This document shows positions 43,381-53,080 of a stretch of 64,000 bases of DNA, in pieces; positions within the stretch are counted from its first letter, which is position 1; each line of letters begins with the position of its first letter. The notes under the pieces are model-generated. The model made no database searches, was not told where the DNA came from, and saw only the letters and a program-made list of their open reading frames with translations. The stretch spans positions 108,896-172,895 of the forward strand of contig NW_027195519.1 of NCBI RefSeq assembly GCF_038502225.1, written 5' to 3'. This DNA is from Cherax quadricarinatus. Lineage: Eukaryota > Arthropoda > Malacostraca > Decapoda > Parastacidae. Made by a program: the position numbers and the translations under genes.

Positions 43381-45103
43381 ATGGAGAAAAAGAGAGAGGT
43401 TAAGAGAGTGGTGAAGCAATGTAAAAAGAGAGCAAATGAGAGAGTGGGTGAGATGTTATCAACAAATTTTGTTGAAAATAAGAAAAAGTTTTGGAGTGAG
43501 ATTAACAAGTTAAGAAAGCCTAGAGAACAAATGGATTTGTCAGTTAAAAATAGGAGAGGAGAGTTATTAAATGGAGAGTTAGAGGTATTGGGAAGATGGA
43601 GGGAATATTTTGAGGAATTGTTAAATGTTGATGAAGATAGGGAAGCTGTGATTTCGTGTATAGGGCAAGGAGGAATAACATCTTGTAGGAGTGAGGAAGA
43701 GCCAGTTGTGAGTGTGGGGGAAGTTCGTGAGGCAGTAGGTAAAATGAAAGGGGGTAAGGCAGCCGGGATTGATGGGATAAAGATATTAATGTTAAAAGCA
43801 GGTGGGGATATAGTTTTGGAGTGGTTGGTGCAATTATTTAATAAATGTATGGAAGAGGGTAAGGTACCTAGTGATTGGCAGAGAGCATGCATAGTTCCTT
43901 TGTATAAAGGCAAAGGGGATAAAATAGAGTGCAAAAATTATAGGGGGATAAGTCTGTTGAGTGTACCTGGTAAAGTGTATGGTAGAGTTATAATTGAAAG
44001 AATTAAGAGTAAGACGGAGAATAGGATAGCAGATGAACAAGGAGGCTTTAGGAAAGGTAGGGGGTGTGTGGACCAGGTGTTTACAGTGAAACATATAAGT
44101 GAACAGTATTTAGATAAGGCTAAAGAGGTCTTTGTGGCATTTATGGATTTGGAAAAGGCGTATGACAGGGTGGATAGGGGGGGCAATATGGCAGATGTTG
44201 CAAGTGTATGGTGTAGGAGGTAGGTTACTGAAAGCAGTGAAGAGTTTTTACGAGGATAGTGAGGCTCAAGTTAGAGTATGTAGGAAAGAGGGAAATTTTT
44301 TCCCAGTAAAAGTAGGCCTTAGACAAGGATGTGTGATGTCACCGTGGTTGTTTAATATATTTATAGATGGGGTTGTAAGAGAAGTAAATGCGAGGGTCTT
44401 GACAAGAGGCGTGGAGTTAAAAGATAAAGAATCACACACAAAGTGGGAGTTGTCACAGCTGCTCTTTGCTGATGACACTGTGCTTTTGGGAGATTCTGAA
44501 GAGAAGCTGCAGAGATTGGTGGATGAATTTGGTAGGGTGTGCAAAAGAAGAAAATTAAAGGTGAATACAGGAAAGAGTAAGGTTATGAGGATAACAAAAA
44601 GATTAGGTGATGAAAGATTGAATATCAGATTGGAGGGAGAGAGTATGGAGGAGGTGAACGTATTCAGATATTTGGGAGTGGACGTGTCAGCGGATGGGTC
44701 TATGAAAGATGAGGTGAATCATAGAATTGATGAGGGAAAAAGAGTGAGTGGTGCACTTAGGAGTCTGTGGAGACAAAGAACTTTGTCCTTGGAGGCAAAG
44801 AGGGGAATGTATGAGAGTATAGTTTTACCAACGCTCTTATATGGGTGTGAAGCGTGGGTGATGAATGTTGCAGCGAGGAGAAGGCTGGAGGCAGTGGAGA
44901 TGTCATGTCTGAGGGCAATGTGTGGTGTGAATATAATGCAGAGAATTCGTAGTTTGGAAGTTAGGAAGAGGTGCGGGATTACCAAAACTGTTGTCCAGAG
45001 GGCTGAGGAAGGGTTGTTGAGGTGGTTCGGACATGTAGAGAGAATGGAGCGAAACAATGACTTCAAGAGTGTATCAGTCTGTAGTGGAAGGAAGGCGGGG
45101 TAG
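43381..45103 (+). pseudogene. RTE reverse transcriptase, copy 3
   Basis: The first part (43381-44223) carries [27 protein letters not shown] and DLEKAYDRVDRG. An extra G in the run at about 44178-44184 shifts the frame. The second part (44132-45103) carries GLRQGCVMSPWLFN, LLFADDTVLL (44460), the GVDVSADGS thumb and the LYGCEAWVM, LLRWFGHVERM block. A final frameshift near 45055 displaces the short C-terminus (45057-45248). Confidence 0.92.
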
Positions 45104-45475
45104 GGGTCGGCCTAGGAAGGGTTGGAGGGAGGGGGTAAAGGAGGTTTTGTGTGCGAGGGGCTTGGACTTCCAGCAGGCATGCGTGAGCGTGTTTGATAGT
45201 GAATGGAGACAAATGGTTTTTAATACTTTACGTGCTGTTGGAGTGTGAGGAAAGTAACATTTATGAAGGGATTCAGGGAAACCGGCAGGCCGGACTTGAG
45301 TTCTGGAGATGGGAAGTACAGTGCCTGCACTCTGAAGGAGGGGTGTTAATGTTGCAGTTTAAAAACTGTAGTGTAAAGCACCCTTCTGGCAAGACAGTGA
45401 TGAGAGTGAATGATGGTGAAAGTTTCTTTTTCGGGCCACCCTGCCTTGGTGGGAATCGGCCAGTGTGATAAAAAA

Positions 45476-45653
45476 AAATGTTTTTTATAGTATTAGGTAT
45501 ATTGAGATACTGTGGATCTGTTTGGTGTTACTTGGTATATTAACTACATCATAGCAACCAGTGGGTCTGACTGACAAGCCACTCTTCCTCGCCACTTCCT
45601 GACGCAGTATAATTGGTGATTGCTGACGACACGGGAAGGGCGAGTTATGATCG

Positions 45654-45695
<42 letters not shown>

Positions 45696-46551
45696 GACAT
45701 TATCTCACAACAAACACCTGTTTTAACACTATAATTTTTGTATCTTAGAATTTCTATGTTGTCTTGTGTCTGCAGCCCATATCCATGTTGTAGACTTTCA
45801 GAGTTTTGACAACGTTCATATTACCGATGAGAGAACTTGTAGTAACTCGGACTTTGTTCAAAGTTTTCGGGAAGACAGCTACTCTCTCGCAAACACATAA
45901 TTTACAGTTTGTCAGTGTGGAATAAGTATACAGTGCTATGAATTGTGACAGTTGCTGTGGCCGGGTTGATACTTAATCTGTTGATGCATCTGTCATGTGT
46001 GGACAGACTGCACTTACACGAACTACACTGTCTGGGAATTGACTGACATGCCTCACGAATTCACTATAACACGACTGCAAATTAACCACGGTACTGGTGG
46101 GGTTAGAACGACTCGCTTGTCATGGGCTCTAACCGCACTAGTACAGTGGTTTGATTGACACTGAGTGTGTTAGTTTCTTATGATAACGATGTATTGACTA
46201 TTTCTGCACTGTCTGGTGAGGCCTCTTTCTGTCTACGTATGGTGAGAACTTAGTATTTACCTAACTTTGTGGATCCGGCTTATCATAAGGGTGAATAGAC
46301 TTTTCTTTGAGCTTGTTGGTGTCTATAAACTATTTTGTGCTCATAGTCTTGACCAGTTAGTATTTTGTAGGCAAATGTACTGTGCTGATGCGGTTATGTG
46401 GAAGCAAGTTGTACACTGTGATAACCGTCTTCAGATTTTGTGTTTTGTTTAATTTATCCTGGTTTTCCTTATAACCATTTTTTCTAATACAGACTGAAAA
46501 CATTGTATATGTATAAAGGATGTCTTTATTCAGTACAGAGATCTGTATACT
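45476..46551. other. Non-genic, with (CT)n microsatellite
   Basis: A (CT)16-type run lies at 45657-45690. No protein similarity recognised. This is the insertion site of Gypsy-2. Confidence 0.45.
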
Positions 46552-47259
46552 TGTTACACTCCAAGTATTGTAGCCACTATTTCCTTTTTAGAGCATAACT
46601 TTGGTCAGAGAGGTTAGGGTAATAATAGTGATCCTCCGGAATGACTAATTTTAATTAAGTATATTCATAATACAACAAAAGCCAGAAATAATATACGAAT
46701 TATCGTATACAAGTTAAAAATGCATGTTTGTTCTATATTATCCAAAATATATATAAGGCTTTCATAACATGATTAGGAGATCCTAGATATAACATATATA
46801 GATTAATTTATACATTAAAGTCTTGTTTCCCAATTGGAAGTAGTCAGAATAAAACAGAATATGTCCTGGCCGGATAATAAACCTTGGCCAGTTACCAGAG
46901 ACGAGCAGGAGTGTTCTCGTTGGCTGCTACTTCTTCACTGCTCGTCCCTCAACCTTTAGCATACAGGTCAAGTGGGTCACGTGACGTGACTCACCAACAC
47001 TCAGTAGAGTAGTTGAACATAAAGGGGGGGGGGAAAGGGGGGAAGATACCCATCGAACATCACGGCTAATCATACACCGGCACACCGGGCGGCAGGCATG
47101 TTACTATACCTCCAATTAAACTTATGGCCATGTTACATAAATTATAATCATTGTTAATAAGAATTAGCCTTAATACAAGGACGTTCATTTCCAATTTAGC
47201 TATTAAAGGAAATAACCGCAATGTAATATTAAGGAAAGGTTAACCATAGGGGCATGACA
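46552..47259 (-). repeat. Gypsy-2 3' LTR (complete, 708 bp)
   Basis: In element sense it starts TGTCATGCCCC and ends TTGGAGTGTAACA. The ends were fixed by homology to the other LTR on one side and by the polypurine tract on the other. It contains CACGTGACGTGACTCACC and a G-run of 9-11 that differs between the LTRs. Confidence 0.9.
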
Positions 47260-47270
47260 CCCCGGCCCAC
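47260..47270 (-). promoter_or_regulatory. Polypurine tract of Gypsy-2
   Basis: In element sense, GTGGGCCGGGG immediately precedes the TGTCAT start of the 3' LTR. It is short and interrupted by CC, but placed as a plus-strand primer would be. Confidence 0.5.
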
Positions 47271-47399
47271 AAGCAAATATCTCGGCGTTTAAGATGCTGA
47301 TGGTGTGGAAGAAACCAACCAGCTGGTATAGGGATGGAGGTACATCCCTCCAAGCTCAGTCATCCACTTGCTAGAACTGGACCAGAAACTCTGCTAGAC

Positions 47400-48720
47400 T
47401 GCAAAGAATTTCCGTAGTTAGGCAATATATTAGGAGCGAGAGAGAGCATCTGCTAAAACGTTGCTCGAACCCTTTATGTGAAATATGGAGATCCGGTAAG
47501 GTTGGATCCTTAAAACCCAACGTAATATTCTAACATTTTTTGATTTCATAGAATTTACGAAAGTTAGAGGATTATGGTCTGAGTAAATATTTATCACATG
47601 AGGAGTATAACAGAGGTATATATCAAAGTGTTCCAAGGACAAGACTAAAGCCAGGGCTTCTTTTTCTATGGTTGAATAAGATCTTTGATATTCTTTTAAT
47701 TTATATCAAAAATAACATATTGGATGTAGAATATTACCGTTTTGGAAAGATTGCAATAAGACAGCACCTATTGCTGCATCACTGGCATCAACATGGAGGG
47801 TGAAAGGAATTTGGAAATTGGGTGCACGCAATACTGGGGCGGAGGAAAGGAAACGTTTTAAAAGTTTAAAAGCTTGTTCACAATTCTTGTCCCAATTAAA
47901 TTTATATTTAGGACTGGTCAATCTAGTCAGGGGCGAGGCAACTTAAGCAAAGTTTGGGCAAAAACGCCTGTAATAAGTAGCCATTCCCAAAAATCGTTGG
48001 AGGGCTTTTCTGTCCTGAGGTGTAGGAAAATTTAAAATAGCTTGGACCTTTAACTGGTCGGGGGCTACTAGTCCCTTCCCTATTTTAAAACCGAGATATT
48101 TAATCTGGGCTTTACCAAAGTCATTTTTGTAAATTTACAGTGAAATTGTATTTCTGCAATGCTTTCAGTAGTTGCTCTAATCTTTCTAAATGAGACTGCC
48201 AATCATCACTAAAAACCACCAGGTCGTCTAAGTATGCCTCTACACCATCTAAGGGTTGGACTAAAATGTTCACAATTCTCTGGAAAGTGGAGGCGGCGTT
48301 ACACAAGCCGAAAGGCATAACCTTATACGTAAATAGTCAGTTCTTAACTACGAACCCGGAAATCGCTTGGGCCCTAGGAGTTAACGGCACCTGGTAATAC
48401 CCTCTCTGTAAGTCTAATCTGGTCACAAAGTTGGCACCGGCTACAGCATCTATTAAATCATCAATCCTGTGTAATGGAAACCCATCTGGTTTGGTGACTG
48501 AATTTACTTTACGATAATCCGTGCATAGGCGTACGGTACCATCGGGTTTTGGGACCAATAAACAGGGAGAGGCCCAAGGTGTCCAACTGGGTTCTATCAA
48601 ATTATATTCCAGTAATGTATTTATTTCTTGCTGAATTAATTCTTGCTTAGCAGGAGAGACCCGGTAAGGGGATTGCTTTATTGGACTATCTTCTAACAAT
48701 TCAATATCGTGGAAACCCAA
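47400..48720 (-). pseudogene. Gypsy-2 reverse transcriptase and RNase H
   Basis: 48720-48337 has the fingers: WTPWASPCLLVPKPDG, CTDYRKVNSVTKPDG and TRLDLQRGYYQVPL. After a stop at 48336, 48318-48121 has MPFGLCNAASTFQR and EAYLDDLVVFSDDW (YLDD catalytic, 48223-48234). A 2-base deletion near 48120 and a TAA near 47943 interrupt it. 47921-47706 has FTLHVDASDAAIGAVL, the RNase H start. 47642-47430 has YSDHNPLTF and NVLADALSRS, the RNase H end. The frame is broken at least four times. Confidence 0.93.
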
Positions 48721-48760
48721 TGTACAAGGAGTAGGGATATCTTTGAAGATGGAGTTATAT

Positions 48761-50713
48761 TTAGTGATTAACTCTTATTTGAGATTTTTGGGAGGTAGGA
48801 AGAACTTCCAGGAAATGGTCTAGTTGTTTTAAAACTTCAGAATTATGTAGTCTAAATTCTCTTACTTCCCTTACAGTGTCATTCCTTATTTCAGTGGATG
48901 TAGGTTGAATAGAGGTAATAATAGTAGGGAGAAGGCTAGACTCGTACTTCTTTAAGTTATCTATGTGATACCTCTTAATTTTCTTACGACGTCCTGGTTC
49001 ACGGACCAGATAATTCACCTCATTTTCTTTGTCTACTATTTCATATGGCCCCAAATATCTAGGTTTTAAAGAATGTCCTTGAATTAAGTTTTTAACTAAC
49101 ACTAATTCATTTGGAGAGAATGAACGAGATTTAGCCTTTTGGTCGTAAGATTTCTTCATTTTGGCTTGAGCTTCTGTCAGATTCACGGCAGCTAAGCTTT
49201 TTAATTTGGAGAGATGTTCTTTCCAAAGCAGAGGACTGGGATGAAGAGGTCCTCTCTTCCCTATCCAAGAATCTCGTAATATGGCTAGGGGTCCTCGTAC
49301 CTGATGTCCAAAAATCAAGTCAAATGGAGAGTATTTAGTACTTTCTTGTTCAGCTTCACGGAGGGCGAAGAGAAGAAAGGGTAAACCTTCGTCCCATTCA
49401 CGAGAATATTGCTCACAGTAAGCACGTAAAGTAGATTTAAGGGTTTGGTAGAATCTTTCTAGCACTCCTTCTGACTGGGGATGATATGCTGTAGAGAGGA
49501 TCTGTCTTACTCCTAATCGAGACATAGCCTCTTTAAAAACCTTAGACGTAAAATTAGAACCTTGGTCAGATTGAATTTCACGTGGTATGCCTACTTGAGC
49601 AAAGAAGCGTATTAAAGCTCTTACTATATTTCTGGAATTAATTTTGGACATTGGGATAGCATCAGGATACCGCGTTGCCATATCTATGATAGTGAAGATA
49701 TACTGGTTACCCCTTTTTGTGCGGGGCAACGGTCCTACACAATCAATAACTAATCTTTCAAAAGGTTCTTCAGGACATTTTATTGGAAGTAAAGGGGCAG
49801 ACGCGGGATTGTGCGCCGTTTTGCCTATTATTTGACAAACGTGGCATTTCCGTAGTTTGTCAGCAATATAAGTCCTCATCTGAGGCCAAAAAAAATATTT
49901 CCTAATCTTTTTCTCTGTCTTACGAGACCCTAAATGACCTCCCAGTGGATTATCATGTGCTAGTTCAAATACCATATTACGTAAGGACGATGGCACCACT
50001 AACAAGTTTCCCTTTGAACTCGAGTCATTATCATTATTTCTCTTCCAAAGAAAACCGTCTTCATCTAAAAGGTAACCTTCCTCTTTATCCTTATTGGTTA
50101 AACTTTTATCGTCCTTTAGAGCTATAAGAAATTCTTCTTTATTACATTTTCTAGCTAGGTCCGCAGGGACTGGTAAAACTTTGTCACCTGTGGGTCTCGA
50201 CTGAATTGCTTCGCTAAACAGGAAGTTCAAACCTAATTCATCGGACATTTCTAAAGGCTGTTGAATATCCAAATTGTTAGAGTTCTTAGCCATGGCTCTG
50301 GTGATCACATTAAGGGGAAATAAATCTAGCCCTGCCTCAGAGGCTTCTAAGGCATAATTTACATCACAAGGATTATCTAAAACCAGAGGCTCTCTGGGTA
50401 TCTCCAATTGATCAATTTCGTTCCCGATTAATAGATCCACGCCGGCAATGGGAAAAGGTTTATCTGAAAGTCCCACATTGATCCAGCCTACATATCCAGG
50501 CAGTTCTACATAAATCCTTATAATAGGGACCTTTATTATTGTGCCTCCGTAAGCCTCTAATAATACGTCTAGCCGGGGTTCTCTACTAGTAGGTAACTTT
50601 ACCAGGTTTGATCTTAATAAAGAGAGATAGCTGCCAGTATCTCGAAAGGTCGTGATATTTACTAACCTCTCTTTACAGAGTCCGAACTTCCCCTGGGAAA
50701 AGTAGGGTTCCAT
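48761..50713 (-). CDS. Gypsy-2 protease-integrase polyprotein (open over 650 codons)
   Basis: Protease: the TFRDTGSYLSLL active site at about residues 23-34 (DTG at 50633-50641). Integrase zinc domain: HDNPLGGHLGSRKT and CHVCQ. Catalytic core: VIDCVGPL (first Asp), IQSDQGSNF (second Asp) and, 36 residues later, LERFYQ (Glu), so the DD(35)E triad is complete. C-terminal GPY/F module: KPRYLGPYEIV ... YHIDNLKKY. It ends at a stop just before the RT region. The reading frame continues upstream in frame with gag across one TGA (50756-50758), so translation probably began in gag. This is the best preserved gene of the element. Confidence 0.92.
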   Translation of the reverse strand: MEPYFSQGKFGLCKERLVNITTFRDTGSYLSLLRSNLVKLPTSREPRLDVLLEAYGGTIIKVPIIRIYVELPGYVGWINVGLSDKPFPIAGVDLLIGNEIDQLEIPREPLVLDNPCDVNYALEASEAGLDLFPLNVITRAMAKNSNNLDIQQPLEMSDELGLNFLFSEAIQSRPTGDKVLPVPADLARKCNKEEFLIALKDDKSLTNKDKEEGYLLDEDGFLWKRNNDNDSSSKGNLLVVPSSLRNMVFELAHDNPLGGHLGSRKTEKKIRKYFFWPQMRTYIADKLRKCHVCQIIGKTAHNPASAPLLPIKCPEEPFERLVIDCVGPLPRTKRGNQYIFTIIDMATRYPDAIPMSKINSRNIVRALIRFFAQVGIPREIQSDQGSNFTSKVFKEAMSRLGVRQILSTAYHPQSEGVLERFYQTLKSTLRAYCEQYSREWDEGLPFLLFALREAEQESTKYSPFDLIFGHQVRGPLAILRDSWIGKRGPLHPSPLLWKEHLSKLKSLAAVNLTEAQAKMKKSYDQKAKSRSFSPNELVLVKNLIQGHSLKPRYLGPYEIVDKENEVNYLVREPGRRKKIKRYHIDNLKKYESSLLPTIITSIQPTSTEIRNDTVREVREFRLHNSEVLKQLDHFLEVLPTSQKSQIRVNH

Positions 50714-50755
50714 AGCTACTCGGACCTTTTCTTCTGAAGCACTGTCGTGGTAAAG

Positions 50756-52283
50756 TCATCTATTAGACGGTCTGCTAGACGAGGCCTGAAAAGGTAGAGA
50801 TTCATCATCCAGAGTTTCATACTTCCGAGAGGAATTTATTACCTGGGTAGGATATCTCCCTCTTGGTTGGGTTTTATCTTCCCGCTGTTTATGCCAACAC
50901 TGGAACTGTCTATGACCTAACTTTTTACAAAAAAGGCACAGTGGTAATTGATCTTTAGGATATTGCCTGGAGAAAGAGCCGTTTGTCACCTGTTTTTTGT
51001 CTGAATACACCTTCAAAGGTTCGCCAGCTGGAGCTTTCCTAGTAGTCAATCTTGAACTAAAACCTTGGGAGGTAGATTTCTTTTCCGGGGTCTTAGACAT
51101 TTCTGTGGTTATAGCATGGGAAATTTCAAAGTGATCTGCGTGGGCAGCAGTATCTAACAAGTTAGTAGTAGGAAATGTCAAAAGATAAGTATGAACCCTC
51201 TCTGGAAAATATTTAAAAAGGTCTTCATGCAACATCAGCTGGGAAAGTGACTCGACTGAGGCGGCTCCCGCGGCCCTACGCCAACGCTCGAAAGCAGAGA
51301 GCTTTTCCCTGGCAAAGTCCACCCAAGACTGCTGAGGATATTTCTTCAGAGTTCTTAACATCTTAAAGTAACTGACAGGTAATAAATCATAAGCTTTCAG
51401 AAGACAATCTTTTACCTGAGTATAATCAGAATATTGTTCAAAAGGTAAGTTTGCAGTTATGGTTTGGGCTTTTCCTATTAAAGATGAATGTATTAAAGCA
51501 GCCCAATATTTAGGAGGCCATTGCATCACCTTCGCCTGATTTTCGAATGCTTCAAAAAATGAATCTAAATTATCCTCCGTAAATTTAGGCATCAAAGAGG
51601 CTGCTTTACCAAGGTCAAATGAAGGGATTGTATACATGTTACTAGATTCTCTTTTCTTCCTCAGTACTTCCCGTTCATAAAGCAAAGATTCACGTTCAAA
51701 ATTCTCCCTTTTTAACTTTCTCTGGGCTTCTACAAAGGAGGTTTGAAGCGATAAAATACGTTCTAGACGTTCAAAATTCTCCTTAGATTGAATAGTAGTC
51801 AAAAGGGCTAAAGAGATTTGAGGTGGAACGTGTTCATCATCCAAAAGGACTTCTTGTTCTGTTTCAAAAACTATCTGTAAATGGTTTACCTGGATCCGTT
51901 TCTTTAGTGTGATTGAGTTCTGTTCCCCATATAGTCCTTGGAGATGGAATTGGAGTCGTTGTAGCAGCGTAGCGTTTCCGAGTATCAGGAAGTTCATGTC
52001 CGTCGTCTCCAGTAGGGGTTGTTAGCGTCGTAGTTTCGGCCTCGGGCGTCTGTAGAAAAGAATTCAAAAAGGAAGGAATATCTGCTTCTCCATTCTCAGT
52101 CTCTGGATCCTGCTCATCTGGAAAAAGGACATTCTGTATCATACATCTGACTGTCTGGGCAGTGAAATGCCTGTCGTATTTTATGCCCAAGCTTCGTGCT
52201 AATTGCCAACAAGATTGAAGCTTCAAATTTTGTAATTTCTCCTTTGTTATATCTTCAAACCTCTCTGCCATTTCTACATTCAT
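50756..52283 (-). pseudogene. Gypsy-2 gag (one frameshift)
   Basis: The N-terminus (52283-about 51880) shows a SAP-like helix region, LQSCWQLARSLGIKYDRHFT. A frame change near 51880-51900 moves reading to the frame of 51997-50756. That part contains a charged coil (FVEAQRKLKRENFERE), a capsid-like region (PKFTEDNLDSFFEAFEN, QWPPKYWAALIHSSL) and a CCHC knuckle (CLFCKKLGHRQFQC) near the end. It stops at TGA (50756-50758), and pol follows in the same frame. Confidence 0.88.
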
Positions 52284-52303
52284 TTTAAAGGAAATTCAGT
52301 GTT

Positions 52304-52326
52304 ATGCTCCCGGACACAGGCCCCCA
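52304..52326 (-). promoter_or_regulatory. Primer-binding site of Gypsy-2
   Basis: In element sense, two bases (AG) after the GTAACA end of the 5' LTR comes TGGGGGCCTGTGTCCGGGAG. It starts TGG as needed for a tRNA CCA end, and its complement contains TCCCGG as in a tRNA T-arm border. The tRNA identity is not resolved. Confidence 0.6.
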
Positions 52327-52328
52327 CT

Positions 52329-52914
52329 TGTTACACTCCAAGTATTGTAACAACTATTTCCTTCTTTTTAGAGCATAACAATTTTGGTCAGAGAGGTTAG
52401 GGTAATAATAATGATCCTCCGGAATGCCTAATTTTAATTAAGTATATTCATAATATAACAAAAGCCAGTTATAATATACGAATTATCGTATATAAGTTAA
52501 GAATACATGTTTCTTCTGTAGTATCCAACATATACATAAGGCTTTCAAAACAGAGGATTAGGAGGATATCCTAGATATAACATATATATAAATGGAGATT
52601 ACTTTATACATTAAAGTCTTGTTTCCCAATTGGAAGCAGTCAGAATAAAACAGAATATGTCCAGGCCGGCTAATAAATCTTGGCCAGTTACCAGAGACGA
52701 GCAGGAGTGTTCTCGTTGGCTGCTACTTCTTCACTGCTCGTCCCTCAACCTTGAGCATACAGGTAAAGTGGGTCACGTGACGTGACTCACCAACACTCAG
52801 TAGAGTAGTTGAACATAAAGGGGGGGGGGGGAAGGGGGGGTATAACCATCAAACATCACGGCTAACTACACACCGGCACACCGGGCGGCAGGCAGGTTAC
52901 TATAGCTCCAAATT
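52329..52914 (-). repeat. Gypsy-2 5' LTR (truncated)
   Basis: It matches 46552-47118 along its length. The last ~140 bp (the LTR start in element sense) are missing, and a LINE 5' region begins at 52915. The missing segment is not found on the far side of that LINE. Confidence 0.9.
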
Positions 52915-53080
52915 GTCTGCATCGCTATTGGGCCGTGCAGACCCCCTTGCCTGACGCTCCTCAGTAACCTGACAGCAGTGGTACGAGGAGGTGTTGTGCA
53001 TTCGCTGCCTGGATGAGGTAGAGTGCGGACGTGCTTTGCACCCCTCTACTGTTTCCCAGACGAGCTAATCAGTCAACGAC

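Larger units (their letters stand above)
41935..45475 (+). mobile_element. RTE-type LINE, copy 3 (near full length, inactivated)
   Basis: This copy has the 5' untranslated region (41940-42320), a single ORF2 with endonuclease and RT (42325-45240) and a 3' region ending CCACCCTGCCTTGGTGGG, CCAGTGTGATAAAAAAAA. Damage includes a stop at about 42455, frame changes at about 42550, 43045, 43330, 44180 (G-run lengthened) and 45055. Over the shared RT it is almost identical to copy 2. It is the best reference for this family in the window. Confidence 0.92.
46552..52914 (-). mobile_element. Gypsy-2: Ty3/gypsy element with order gag-PR-IN-RT-RH
   Basis: Read on the minus strand: 5' LTR (52914-52329, its outer end lost), primer-binding site, gag, protease, integrase, reverse transcriptase, RNase H, polypurine tract and 3' LTR (47259-46552). 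Integrase precedes RT with no other pol genes in between. This is the domain order of copia elements, found among Ty3/gypsy only in Gmr1-type lineages as far as I know. Gag and protease-integrase are in one frame separated by a single TGA. The two LTRs differ by several percent by eye, with small indels, so the insertion is not recent. Confidence 0.93.

Noticed and set aside
42330..45240. An active RTE element in copy 3
   Set aside because: At least five frameshifts or stops are visible in ORF2.
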